This document shows positions 32,985 to 44,810 of a DNA stretch of 64,000 nucleotides, in pieces; within the stretch, counting starts at the first letter, position 1, and every line of letters starts with the position of its first letter. The stretch is taken from contig CAJQUN010000008.1 in NCBI GenBank assembly GCA_907163345.1, positions 11,447,691-11,511,690 of the forward strand, read 5' to 3'. This DNA is from Haberlea rhodopensis. Its lineage: Eukaryota > Streptophyta > Magnoliopsida > Lamiales > Gesneriaceae. A program made the translations under genes and the position numbers. Under the pieces are notes generated by a model. It saw only the letters and a program-made list of their open reading frames with translations, did no database searches and was not told the origin of the DNA.

Positions 32985-34572
32985 AAAACTTGATCGCTAT
33001 TATTTTAAACAATTAATTCCAATCTAGCGATTTTAGACCGCAAGTGCACGGTGTCAAGTTTTAGTATAGATAGGAAGAATACGAATTGTTGAACCCACAG
33101 GGACTAACAAGTAAGTACCAAATAAGATATCTTTTAACTATATTTAACCTACGATAATTAATTATTAATTAAACTACTATAATCCAACCAAAACAATTGA
33201 CGATCACGAGAAAAGTCCACAAGAAAGTAATATCAAGACTATGATTCACATAACCCAACTCTTACAATTCTTTTCTCTATACATCTCTAAGGTGACGGGT
33301 TCTACGAATTTAATCAATATACTCTCTCGAGCTATATTAAATCTAACATCAAATTGCAAAAAGTAACTCTCGTTCACTTAATTAACAATTTAACATTGAA
33401 TGCGCTTTATGAAAATCACTAACTCTAGATTAAACAACCCAAAGCTATCACTCGTGTGTGATTTTATCTCTCGATCTCAATCTTTAACACACGGCATGAA
33501 TTATTATATCGTATTATAATTTCATCTCTCGATCTCAATTATAATAAAATATCATTTAAAGGTGATCAATCCTTCTGATCGCTTTTTTTTAAACAATTAT
33601 TTCTCAGTGTAGCGATTCTATACCGCAAGTGCACGGTGTCAAGTTTTAGTATAATGATATTATGAGTAAGGATGTCGAACCCACATGGACTAACGTATAA
33701 GTACCAAATAAAATTAGTGAAATTATATTTAGCCTACTACAAAGGTGATTTAATAACTAATTAAGCTAAAGAATTAAAAACTCAAAACTAACACAACTCC
33801 TTTGAAGATGCGAAGGAATTCCGCTCGAGAAATCTATCAAGATGTTTGTTCAATTGTGTATCGTCAATGATTTGTTTGTTAAAACAATTCCTTAACAATC
33901 AATTCTTAAGGTGACGGGTTTCCGAATATAATCAATACACTCTCTCGAGCTGTATTGAAACTAGCAATAAATTGACAAAAATAACTCTCGTTCACTAATA
34001 CCAATTTAATACCGAATAAATCTCTATGAAAACCGTTGTTCTTCAAATCGTTCAATTTAAAGTGACCACGTATGTGATTTAATCTCTCGATCTAAATCTT
34101 AAACATACAACAAGAATTATTTGAGCGTATTACAATTTTATCTCTCGATCTCAATTGTAATTCACAAGTTCAATCAAAGGTAGCTAGGCTTTGAAAGCAT
34201 GAAGCATATAATTCAAGAACAAAAGATATTGATTCACTCAAATACAACTAACTCAGATTCAAACACAAAATTCCTTAAAATTGATAGAATAAACCAGATT
34301 AAATTCAAATCAAATTCAAATAGATGTTTAATCGTTTCTCATCCTCAAAAACATCAACTAAATATGAAAATCAAATTAATCTAAAGTTTAGAAATACGAT
34401 AAACGTAGGAGCAACTCCGTGCGTTGAACGTTCTTCCTTCTCTCGCTTCCTTCCTTGCACATCAAAGGATTCTCGACCTTCTCTTGTTCCGGGAGGATGA
34501 AAGGCGGCTAAGAATAATTTAGGTCTGATTATTCTTCAGAATATGGGATGCAATTTTCGTGCCTCTCTTCCT

Positions 34573-34580
34573 TATTTATA
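34573..34580 (-). promoter_or_regulatory. TATA box, element D 3' LTR
   Basis: TATAAATA on the minus strand. The matching box in the 5' LTR is at 37520-37527. The palindrome cluster lies about 75 bases upstream. Confidence 0.7.
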
Positions 34581-34653
34581 GAGGAGGGGAGATATGGAAT
34601 TGTTTCCATAAAATCAGACCCAATCAAGAGTTTTATTTTCAGAAAAATCTGCG

Positions 34654-34906
34654 TCTCGATCGACCGAGCCTTACGTCTCGATCGATCGAGCGCCTTCAGC
34701 GTCCGAGTCTTAACTTCTCTGCCTCTCTCGATCGATCGAGATGAATCTTCCGATCGATCGAGATTTCTTCTTAATTTCTGTTCAACTTTCTACCTGTGTC
34801 GATCGATCGAGACAGATGTTCCGATCGATCGAGAGTTCACATTCTTTGTTGGCCAAATCTTCTGCCTAGCTCGATCGATCGAGACGCTTGTTCCGATCGA
34901 TCGAGA
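34654..34906 (-). repeat. CTCGATCGATCGAG palindrome cluster in element D 3' LTR
   Basis: Eight palindromes, most of them CTCGATCGATCGAGA or CCGATCGATCGAGA, grouped as four pairs about 50-60 bases apart. Confidence 0.92.
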
Positions 34907-35098
34907 GTTCCAGAACTCAGATTCTTCATTTATTGGCTTGATTTGATCCTTTTTCTTCCTTGTAGCTCAATTCTTCCATATTCCACCTAGATTCCTGAAA
35001 CAAGCAAATACATACCAAAAAGCATAACATCTTCACGGAATCTACATGAAAATATATATAAATCAAAGCCTAAATACGCGTAATAATCAACCCTATCA

Positions 35099-36498
35099 AC
35101 TCCCCCAAACATAGATTTGATCGTCCTCGAGCAAACATTATGATCAAAATACAAAGTTCATCATCAATAATTTGAATGAATTAACTTAGCAACTCAATTG
35201 TAAAAGCTCAGAAATCCCACTAACACTCCAACCATGAGTCAATCCAAAAATTAACAGGAAGTGTTTTCTCATAAGCCAAGCAATATATCGCAAAAATCGG
35301 AACGTGCGTGTGTGTGTTCATGTCAATCATGAGTTTCATGTACACTTTTAGGATCAAATAGTGCTATTAAACTCAAAATCAAGATTTTCTTTTAAACACT
35401 TCACAAGCCTACTTTTCAAACACTTCTCCACTAATGTAGTTATTTCCTAGACTTGGATTAATAGGTCTTTTAAAGCTTGTAATGTTTGGCCTATGTGTTT
35501 GGCTTCAAAGAAAAGATAGGGAAATACAAAGAAGAGAGTATAATCTTTGAAGATTCAAAATTTTAGCACACTTTGAGCTTCTCTTCTTTTTTTTTCTAGC
35601 CTTGGCCACTTTGGGTCTTATTTGTTCAATTCTTTTCAAGGCTCTTTCTATCTCTTTCTTTTCTCATTCATCAATTTTTTTTCAATAAGCTCATCAAAGT
35701 TTAGCAATTCAAGTGCATCTAATGAGAATCATTATACTCCCTTTTGGGTCAAGATAAAAATCTTTCATTTAAGCTCAAGTAGGGGGGTATAATGAGGTTG
35801 CCAAAGAATGTTGAATGGGGCTAATAGTATGTCAAACATACTCCATTATTTTATCATTGAGGCTCAAATTAGGGAACTAGGGATTAATATCAACGTGGTA
35901 AGCTTGAAAGGCTCAAACGGTCCAAAGATCACCTAAATCATTTCCAAGTCTAGTTCCCAACTATAAAATTTCGCCTCAAAGTGCTCTAAAGTAGGTTCTA
36001 AAGTGTTTCAAGATCCTCAAGATTAATCATAGTTAACAAAATTGTTCCAATAAACAATTCACTCAATCATGAGCCAAAAGTGCACAAAATATTCCTCAAA
36101 TTGTGAAATATTAACTTAACCTAAGATATTCACAAACAAGTCAAAATCTTCAAGACTTAAGTTGAGATGGGGATTAATATCATCATGTAATACCATTGCA
36201 GGTCTAATTCATTATTTCTAAATGATGAACTTAGTTTCAAGAAAAAAAAATTTTATATGCCCAAAAACGACCTAATCTCATGCAAACTCATGCTAGATTA
36301 GTCATGCAAGGAAGTAACGCAAGACAACAGCAGAAACCAGTAAACACCCCCCCAAACTTAGTACATGCATTGCCCTCAATGTATGTTAAACAATAAATGC
36401 AAAGGCAAAGCACATACCTTGACGACGATCGTCAGTAATCGTCGTCCTCATCTTGCTCCGGAGGTGGTACTTGAACACTTCTCAGCACGCATGGAGTC
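35099..36498 (-). other. Element D internal region, non-coding
   Basis: Contains the block shared with A and C, including the hairpin (35827-35841) and the segment ending in AACATTCTTTGGCAACCTC (minus). A short inverted repeat, GACGACGATCGTCAGTAATCG, lies near 36421-36441. No gag is left, so this block plus LTRs and primer sites was enough for transposition. Confidence 0.8.
35827..35841 (-). other. Conserved short hairpin (element D copy)
   Basis: On the minus strand it reads GTATGTTTGACATAC, a 7-bp stem with one T-G (U-G in RNA) pair. Confidence 0.55.
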
Positions 36499-36516
36499 TC
36501 CCCGGCAACGGCGCCA
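36499..36516 (-). other. Element D primer-binding site (Asp-tRNA type)
   Basis: On the minus strand it reads TGGCGCCGTTGCCGGGGA, a full match to the expected Asp-tRNA 3' end complement, six bases from the 5' LTR. Confidence 0.92.
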
Positions 36517-36522
36517 AAAACT

Positions 36523-38045
36523 TGATCGCTTTTATTTTAAACAATTATTTCTTAGTGTAGCGATTCTATACGCAAGTGCACGGTGTCAAGTTTTAGTATA
36601 ATGATATTATGAGTAAGGATGTCGAACCCACAGGGACTAACGTATAAATACCAAATAAAATTAGTGAAATTATATTTAGCCTACGAAAAAGGTGATTTAA
36701 TAACTAATTAAGCTAAAGAATTAAAAACTCAAAACTAACACAACTCCTTTGAAGATGCGAAGGAATTCAGCTCGAGAAATCTATCAAGATGTTCGTTCAA
36801 TTGTGTATCGTCAATGATTTGTTTGTTAAAACAATTCCTTAACAATCAATTCTTAAGGTGGCGGGTTTCCGAATATAATCAATACACTCTCTCGAGCTGT
36901 ATTGAAACTAGCAATAAATTGACAAAAATAACTCTCGTTCACTAATACCAATTTAATACCGAATAAATCTCTATGAAAACCGTTGTTCTTCAAATCGTTC
37001 AATTTAAAGTGACCACGTATGTGATTTAATCTCTCTATCTAAATCTTAAACATACAACATGAATTATTTGAGTGTATTACAATTTTATCTCTCGATCTCA
37101 ATTGTAATTCACAAGTTCAATCAAAGGTAGCTAGGCTTTGAAAGCATGAAGCATATAATTCATGAACAAAAGATATTGATTCACTCAAATACAACTAACT
37201 CAGATTCAAACACAAAATTCCTTAAAATTGATAGAATAAACCAGATTAAATTCAAATCAAATTCAAATAGATGTTTAATCGTTTCTCATTCTCAAAAACA
37301 TCAACTAAATATGAAAATCAAATTAATCTAAAGTTTAGAAATACGATAAACGTAGGAGCGACTCCGTGCGTTGAACGTTCTTCCTTCTCTCGCTTCCTTC
37401 CTTGCACTTCAAAGGATTCTTGACCTTCTCTTGTTCCAGGAGGATGAAAGGCGGCTAAGAATAATTTAGGTCTGATTATTCTTCAGAATATGGGATGCAA
37501 TTTTCGTGCCTCTCTTCCTTATTTATAGAGGAGGGGAGATATGGAATTGTTTGCATAAATTCAGAACAAATCAAGAGTTTTATTTTCAAAAAAATCTAAA
37601 TCTCGATCGATCGAGCCTTATGTCTCGATCGATCAAGCGCCTTCAGTGTCCGAGTCTTAACTTCTCCGCCTCTCTCGATCGATCGAGATGAATCTTCCGA
37701 TCGATCGAGATTTCTTCTTAATTTCTGTTCAACTTTCTGCCTGTGTCGATCGATCAAGACAGATGTTCCGATCGATCGAGAGTTCACATTCTTTGTTGGC
37801 CAAATCTTCTGCCTCGCTCGATCGATCGTGACGCTTGTTCCGATCGATCGAGAGTTCCAGAACTCAGATTCTTCATTTATTGGCTTGATTTGATCCTTTT
37901 TCTTCCTTGTAGCTCAGTTCTTCCATATTCCACCTAGATTCCTGAAACAAGCAAATACATACCAAAAAGCATAACATCTTCACGGAATCTACACGAAAAT
38001 ATATATAAATCAAAGCCTAAATACGCGTAATAATCAACCCTATCA
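36523..38045 (-). repeat. Element D 5' LTR
   Basis: 1523 bp, with scattered substitutions relative to 33576-35098. Palindrome cluster 37601-37853, TATA box 37520-37527. Confidence 0.93.
37601..37853 (-). repeat. CTCGATCGATCGAG palindrome cluster in element D 5' LTR
   Basis: Same eight-palindrome layout as 34654-34906, with three copies changed at one base. Confidence 0.92.
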
Positions 38046-38481
38046 CCTTCAAAAGCATTAAGAACAATAACACATGCACTTAGAAGATATATGAATTCAA
38101 TCTCAAAATCAATAGGAAAAACTATGTTATTGATATCTCTCAATCATAAAAAACACAACAAATCCAATTATTCATGTAAAACAATAATAGAAAAGTAAAA
38201 GAAAACTCCCAAGTCGACTCCTTCGTTGATTCTCGATCCTTCCTTGCTTATTTCTCGACCGTGCTCCTCGATTCTCTTGTTGGCTTGTTCCAATTCCTAG
38301 GATGAAAAGGTGATGGTGGATGAAGGTGAGATGGATTCTGGAGGAGTGGAGGCTATTCCTAGGTTAAAAAGTATGATATCCCTTGTAATTTTCGTGTCAA
38401 AATATATAAGGATAGGAATCCTCTACTTCCTTGTTGGACCCAAACTCTAAAAGGAATTTATTTTTCAGAAAACTTCTCCGG

Positions 38482-38567
38482 CCGATCGATCGAGACTGAC
38501 TGCTCGATCGATCGCCAAAGTTCTGTCGACGCCGATCGATCGAGAGTTGGGTCTCGATCGATCGAGA
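38482..38567 (-). repeat. CGATCGATCG palindrome cluster in element C 5' LTR
   Basis: Four palindromes in the same layout as 24735-24820. The second is perfect here (CTCGATCGATCGCC), whereas it has a substitution in the other LTR. Confidence 0.9.
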
Positions 38568-38806
38568 TTATTTTATTTTTATTTTATTTTCTTTTGAATT
38601 TTTCTTCCTTTCCCGGATTTGACGCGTTCGCTCGGTTTGGTCATTTTTCATCATTTTTGGCTTATTTCCTATACTTTTATGAATTTCAACATTGATTCCT
38701 GAAATATAGAAATATGTACCAAAACCCGTAATATCATCCCGGAATCAACACGAAATATATACATATCATAGCATAAATACACGTAATATTCAACCCTATC
38801 AATCTG

Positions 38807-39000
38807 CTTACCAAGCTGGCATGCTGAACATATATTATCTTTTGAGAACTCTATCTGGGGCAGTCCATCAACTAAATCAAGCTTACGCAGACTGGCAATA
38901 GTTTTAAAATTTACGCGACTCAAACGCTTGTGCCAAAGCCAATTTCTGGAACTGTTCAACGCAGCAAAGCAAGTAGGTGAGATAGACTGATCAAAATTCT
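38807..39000 (-). pseudogene. Copia element G pre-integrase (zinc-binding) domain
   Basis: Minus-strand frame with NWLWHKRLSRVNFKTIASLR and ICSACQLGKQ, the H-H-C-C pattern that precedes the copia integrase core. It is cut by element C at 38806; the core resumes at 23660 on the same strand. Confidence 0.9.
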
Positions 39001-39033
39001 AGTCAATCTTATAGGTGTTGTCATGTCTCTTAC

Positions 39034-39390
39034 CTACAAGCATTGTACTACCATCAGCAGATCTAATTTTGCATTGTACTGATTGAATTCTACTGAGTGT
39101 CCATTATCACATAATTGATTAATGTTAATCAAGTTATAGCATAGATTTTCAACTAGCAGTGCATCTTTAATAACAACGTTATCATGTATAATCTTACCCT
39201 TACCCACGCTTATACCTTTCACGTTGTCACCAAAAGTTATATTTGGTCCGGTGGTGTCTACTAATTCAGACAGTAGACAAGCACTTCCCGTCATATGTCT
39301 AGAGCATCCACTGTCCGGAAAACCACTTTGAGCTCTGAACTTGCTGGATTCTAGATCTCTGCAATTAAAGCGATGAATTTAGTGGTACAC
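39034..39390 (-). pseudogene. Copia element G protease
   Basis: The active-site motif DSGCSRHMTG is at about 39286-39320. It is followed by ITFGDNVKGISVGKGKI and a segment ending LCYNLININQLCDNG. This is a Ty1/copia aspartic protease; stops near 39035 and upstream near 39360 break the frame. Confidence 0.9.
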
Positions 39391-39629
39391 AATCCTACTT
39401 GGGTCTAGACAGGATTAGTCATTTCGGGGCCCACACTTGGATAACCCTGAACCTTTTGGGTCTGTGTGTATCCTGAAATGTGTGTGCAGCAAATGGTGAT
39501 TGTCCTCTATGGTGTTGTGTGTGAGTGAGTGTATGCATGTTGTTTTGGTTTTTGGTTCCTGTTGGGAAGCTTATATCTCTTCTAGACAGGCATAAAATTA
39601 TAATACTAGTTAGGTTTCACCTCTCGAGT

Positions 39630-41318
39630 TGCCTGACCAGTAGGCTTATGTCCATTATTGGACTTCTATACTGGTCTAGCCTTCTCTACTGGCTTAACAT
39701 AACCAATATCTTTATGTGATGCTTGTTCCTTAACGAGTGTTGGCTGGACAGGTTCCATAACCAATTCACTTCGTTCATATACTGTGCTAGATCTAACAAA
39801 GTTCATTGTTTGAGACTTGTTTTTCTCACAGAGCTGAGATTGAATGCTAGATGTATTACTGTCATTGTTGATATAGCCTATACCGGCAAGATCACCAGCA
39901 AGCCTTATCGACTCAAGTATTTCATATTTTCTAGCAGTTGAAGTGTTCCATGTGCGAACCAACTTGATAAGTTTCTGGTGTGCACATTTAGCTTCGTCAT
40001 TTTCTTTCTCGAGTAGGCTTACTTTTTCCCTCAGGCATTCCAGCTCCCTTGATTGTTTTCAATCAAGTTTACCATCATGCTTTTGATTGGGCTAGTATGT
40101 TCAGTCTTATAATTCTCGAAGGACTCATACAACAGTTGATACTCATTTATCATATCCTGCAATCCATTACTGAGTTCAATATGTGTAAATTCAGAAAGGT
40201 TAGAATCAGTTACCTCACTGTCATCATTTGTCATGAGACAATGGACTCCTTCATCTTCACTTTCACCAGTCGAGCTTGAAGATTTTTCTGATTCTGAATC
40301 AGCCTACTTGCAATTGTTTTCCTCAGCAACAATTACTTTCTGATCTCTATCTCTTCTGTATGATCTTCTCTTTTCCTTAGACTTCTTGTAGTCCTTGGAT
40401 GCTCTCTTTTGATAATCCTTCTTAGGTTTAGTGCAATCAGCAATGAAATGTCCCGGTTTAAGAGAGTTAAAGCAGATACGGTCATCTTCTTCTGATCTGG
40501 TCTTGAAGTTTTGCTTCCTTGGATAAGACTGGTAAGTCTTCTGATTTTTCTTCATGAACTTGCAAAATTTCTTGACAAAAAGTGACATTGCAGCATTACA
40601 CATTTGTTCAGGAGTCATCTCTGTTGTGGTGGACAGGGACTCTGATGCAGCAAAGGCTTTGGTTGGTTGGCTGGTACTTAATTCATCTTCAACCCGAATG
40701 CCTAGCTCAAACGTGTACGCCTTTAAGTCAGCAAATAGATCGTGTATATCGATCATATTTAGATCTTTGGATTCTCTCATGGCAATGGTCTTCACATCCC
40801 TTTCTCTTAGAAGACCCCTCATGACTTTTAGGGTAACTTCTCTGTTTGACAGATCTTTACACAGGCTGTTGAGTTCGTTGATAATTCCAGTTACTCTCTC
40901 ATTATATTCATTGAGAATTTCTCCTGACATCATTTTGATGTTCTCAAACTTCTGTAGAGCGACAGTAAGCTTGTTCTCTTTGGTTTGATCATTTCCTTCA
41001 CACAGCTGTGCAATCTTTTCACAGATGTCTTTAGCAGTAGGACACAATTTGATTTTGTTGAACATGTTTTTGTCCAATGTCTTGAACAAGATGTCATTGG
41101 CTACATTGTCCAGATTTGTCTTTATCTTTTCCTCATTGGTCCATGCGCTCTATCCTTCTCAACCATTTGAGGTTCACACTGGTAATAGCCGCTGTTGTAT
41201 TGACTTTCATGATCATCATTGGTTTGTCAGTGATGACGTACCATATATCATCATCTTGAGCACTTAGATGTGCTTGCATCCGAATTCTCCAGTCATCATA
41301 TTCATCCTTCTTGAACAT
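39630..41318 (-). pseudogene. Copia element G gag
   Basis: Pieces in order are: 41133-41318 with YDDWRIRMQAHLSAQDDDIW (gag N-terminus); 40304-41089 with the UBN2-type core (KENKLTVALQKFENIKMMSG, then IINELNSLCKDLSNREVTLK); a damaged zinc knuckle, CFNSLKPGHFIADC, in which the second Cys is Ser; then acidic and coiled-coil parts at 40031-40234 and 39666-39962. Frameshifts or stops lie near 41140, 40303, 40030 and 39665. SIRE-like lineage. Confidence 0.88.
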
Positions 41319-41376
41319 AAGAATCTGCTGAATGAGGCCATCAGTTCTTGGTATTTCTCACAATTGAGAAGACCTT

Positions 41377-41388
41377 GCTCTCATACCA
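41377..41388 (-). other. Copia element G primer-binding site
   Basis: On the minus strand it reads TGGTATGAGAGC, one change from the Met-tRNA type TGGTATCAGAGC, one base from the LTR. Confidence 0.85.
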
Positions 41389-41389
41389 C

Positions 41390-42315
41390 TGTTAGGATCG
41401 TAGTAGTGTTTAGAACGGGGTTGAATAAACACTAGACTCAATTTCTTGATTCTTCTTTGAACAGCAGACTGTTAAGTACTGCAGTAGGATCTCAATTGAT
41501 AGCAAGTCAGCCGACACTAAAATAGTGCTGAAGATGTCTGCTGGACTTGTGAGATTAAGAAATTGAGTGGTAAAGTGCAGAAAGTAAATAACACAAGATA
41601 TGTTTTGGAAGTTCGAAGCACAATGCTTCTACGTCTCCCATTCTTCCATTGCAAGAAGGTTACACTATAAAATTTTGGCTTACACTTTACAGTATACAAC
41701 ATTCGTAGGCACCCATACAGATTTGCCTAAACTCCTCGCAATACAACTATCACAGTTGTTTACAACGTGTTTTTACAACACTCACACAAAATATAAATCT
41801 TGATCTTCTAGTGCTCTTGAATAGCAGACTCAGTAGGCTTTGATCTTCAAGAACACAATAATACGTTTATGCTGCTCTGAATATTGCAATATGTGTTTTG
41901 AATGTGTTGCTTTGTAAAAATGAAGTTGACTTGAGATTCCGAAAATGTTGATCGTGTTGTTAGAGCTTTCTACATTCTTCACTTTGATGTATTTATAGAC
42001 ACAATAGTCTAACAACAACTATTCTTCAATTGGAAAGATCTGCGTAAATTCAGCTTCCTGATTTCTTCCAAATTCTTTTTGTCTTCTTTCCAATTCCGTT
42101 AATCAACGGCTAGTTTAATCTGACGCTATTGGTGGCGCTGATATGGTAGTACGGCACTCTGTTGTACCTTTGTCAGAGTAAGTTTGTACTTGTTTTGTCT
42201 TGTTGCCTTGTACGTCTGCTGGCTTCTCCTTCACTGTATATATGCTAGACATGAGATCAACTGATGTCCTTTCATGATAAAATAATAAAATAATAACTAA
42301 AATTACTAAAGTCAT
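41390..42315 (-). repeat. Copia element G 5' LTR (outer end approximate)
   Basis: In element orientation it ends CTACTACGATCCTAACA. A TATAAATA box is at 41990-41997. The 5' end lies somewhere around 42270-42320; I could not fix it because no matching 3' copy aligns. No palindrome cluster is present in this LTR. Confidence 0.7.
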
Positions 42316-42810
42316 TAAGTTTTTAATTAATATTAATCATTTTTAACTTTTTATTTGAATTTACCTTGCTGTTTACCAGTTTATTTAAATGGAATAAAAT
42401 TGTACGAACTGGCTACTAAACATTGAAATTGTAATATATAAATTAGTCTTTCGAAATTGCAAAAAACCTTATGTTGATATATCCATATCATATATTTATG
42501 ATTACAATAAACAAAAAAATGATCATTATAAAGAAAAATAAAAGATCAGACAACCAATAAATTATTTTCGTATTCATAAAATCAGACTATTTAGCTCCAC
42601 CCATTATAATTTTAGTGTATTGTCATTATAACACTATTAAATGAAACATCCACACTTTTATATGTATATAGATTGGAAAACAATCACAACATCCACTCTT
42701 TTATATGTATAGAGATTATGCTTTCATGTAGACTATACAAGAATTTGAGAAGTGATAAATAAATTTGGGAGATTCTTCCACCATTTTGGGGGAAGGAGTG
42801 ATACCTCACA
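42316..42810. other. AT-rich sequence, no gene seen
   Basis: I see no coding, tRNA or clear repeat. CACTTTTATATGTATATAGATT and CTCTTTTATATGTATAGAGATT near 42652 and 42701 are a small local duplication. Confidence 0.4.
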
Positions 42811-42815
42811 CAATG

Positions 42816-44695
42816 TGTAATGCCTCGATATGAATCATACATGTTTGCTATGATTATTACGTAATTATGTGATAATTACGACATGATGTGGACTCGAGAT
42901 CGGGTTGAATCGAGTCTGAGAATAATATGACAAGTATATGAGCTTTCATTTATGTTGAAGAGCATAATACATACACTTATATATTGGTTTGAAGTAGTAT
43001 GACATAGTTTGTTGAATATGTAGCAAGATATTTCATGTTCATTTTATGCGTAGAAAAGAGTACGACTCACACATAATTGGACAACAAAGATATATGAATT
43101 TAACTTTGAATTTGGTGTGAATTGGATCTGAATTTCATATGCATTTGAGGGTATTTTAGAAGCTATATTACATGCAAATAAGATTTCATAACAAATAATA
43201 CACCTCAACACACCTACAAATCTCTACAAACACTCCCTCTCAAAAACCTTGCTCTTTCTTGCTTTCTTGTCTTGGCTTGAGGTTGGAAGCAAAGGAAACT
43301 TGTTGTAACTTAGAAGTTTGGTGTGGTTTGGTAAGGATTATGTGCTTTATGTATTTGTTTATGTTGATTTAAGTTAAGTTGATACGAAGAATCTCATTTG
43401 GTAGTCCTTGAATTGATATGAGTTTTAAGGCGAAACCTTGAGTTGTTATGTGATAGAACTATGTTCATATGATGTTAGAGTTTGCATGTATCAAGTTTTG
43501 ATGTGGTTTTGGAAGGTATGGAGTTGGAACAATGGGGATAAACTTGAAAATCACCATGTTGTGAAACTTCTGCTGTCTCACGATTGATCGCTAGGAGCGT
43601 ACCGATCGATCGCCAAGACAGGGGAAATTATAAGGCGGTTGAAACTTGTAGCGATCGATCGCTAGAATGTGACCGATCGATCGTGAGCTTTGGCGATCGA
43701 TCGTTGAAAGAGTGCCGATCGATCACTAGGGGGCCGAAACATTATGTGCTAATTGGACTTAAATAGCGATCGACCGCTACATCAATACCGATCGATCGCT
43801 GGGGCTACAACAATGAAGTGATCAATCATTATATGTGACCGATCGATCGCTAGGATGAATTGTTGAAAATGTTATATTTTTTGGAAAGTTTGATGGTGAA
43901 GCCTATTTTAACATGATAATTGTTGATGTTCGTGTAACACCATCACATGGGACATGACAGAGAGGCAGTTAAACATTAGCGCCTGATATTATACCTTTTG
44001 TATCGCACGACAGGTACGTGTTGACGTACGAGTATTGATCTTATTGTTGATGTGATGATGATTATATGTGTTGAGATTGAGATATATGATTATCGTAATC
44101 ATATTGTTGTACATTCATGTTGATGAGGCATATAGTTGATGCCATGAGAGGTATGCTGTTGTTAGGCATGTGTTGTAGCTGTTATAATGTGTGAGGACAG
44201 AAAATATGATATGTGATGTCAATATGTGACGTGAAGGCTGGGCCACTGACATATTGAGCTGAGAGGCATATCATATATGTCCCGTTATAACAGGATGATG
44301 AATGAGACATGTCATGACATATTTGCATATTGTGGTGTATTATACAGAAACAATCACAGTTGAGATGTTTATTTCTCGTATTACGTATTCTTATTGATAT
44401 GGACATACGATGGTTATATATCATTACTCATGTTGTGTGGTTGTTTCTGTAGGAACTCATAGACGAGGGAGACCGGGATTGTGAGTCAACTTCTGCTACG
44501 AGATGAACCACTGGTTAAGAATAAACTTGTTAGGAGTTTTGATATGTAATTGATGTATATAATGTCACGGTTTTGTAAATGCTGATGTACTAACTGACAT
44601 AGTATAACTCTTGATCAGTATGTATTACTATTTCATCCTACCTTATAATTGTGTAACGAATGAGACATAAAGGATTAAGTACCGAGGACCCCACA
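42816..44695 (+). repeat. Solo LTR, Y-type chromovirus family
   Basis: 1880 bp from TGTAATGCCTCGATATG to GAGGACCCCACA. It is flanked by perfect CAATG duplications (42811-42815 and 44696-44700), with no internal element on either side. It is therefore the product of LTR-LTR recombination after insertion. Same family as 2411-11113 and 47742-49527. Confidence 0.93.
43580..43850 (+). repeat. CGATCGATCG palindrome cluster in solo LTR 1
   Basis: About ten copies of CGATCGATCGCTA-like palindromes, some with one substitution, about 765-1035 bases into the LTR. Confidence 0.9.
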
Positions 44696-44810
44696 CAATG
44701 AATTCTTGATACTATATCACATTCAAGACAAGACAATCATCTAAAAGTTATTCAGGTCCAACAAAGATAAAATGGTCTAATTGTTTGTTGCAGGTTAACT
44801 AACATCTTAC

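Larger units (their letters stand above)
33576..35098 (-). repeat. Element D 3' LTR
   Basis: 1523 bp. In element orientation it begins TGATAGGGTTGATTATTACG. TATAAATA (minus) is at 34573-34580. A polypurine tract, TTTGGGGGAGT, abuts it at 35099-35109. Confidence 0.93.
33576..38045 (-). mobile_element. Element D: non-coding gypsy-type LTR element
   Basis: 4470 bp, flanked by CCTTC (33571-33575 and 38046-38050), sitting inside the 5' LTR of element C. Two LTRs of exactly 1523 bp enclose 1424 bases with no open frame of interest. It keeps an Asp-tRNA primer site and a polypurine tract, so it is a complete non-autonomous element (LARD-like). Its LTRs are related to those of C but clearly a separate family. 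Confidence 0.94.
23690..38801 (-). mobile_element. Element C: gypsy-type LTR element with gag remnant only, nested by E and D
   Basis: Minus-strand element flanked by ATCTG (23685-23689 and 38802-38806), inserted in the copia pol of G. LTRs begin TGATAGGGTTGAATATT and end AGCGATCA. The Asp-tRNA primer site at 32967-32984 groups it with Athila/Tat-like gypsy elements. Without the nested elements E and D it is about 5.4 kb. Its internal part holds only a partial gag and a long non-coding block. No protease, RT or integrase is seen. Confidence 0.9.
32991..38801 (-). repeat. Element C 5' LTR, split by element D
   Basis: About 1336 bp without the insertion at 33576-38050. Closely similar to 23690-25038. 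It ends at ATCTG duplicated at 38802-38806. Confidence 0.9.

Noticed and set aside
34548..34946. 132-aa frame with repeated SIDR/DRSR residues in the D LTR
   Set aside because: It is produced by reading the CTCGATCGATCGAG cluster. Similar frames arise in every LTR with the cluster.
42811..44700. Full-length element between the two CAATG copies
   Set aside because: The interval is a single LTR with no primer site, polypurine tract or coding, so it is a solo LTR.
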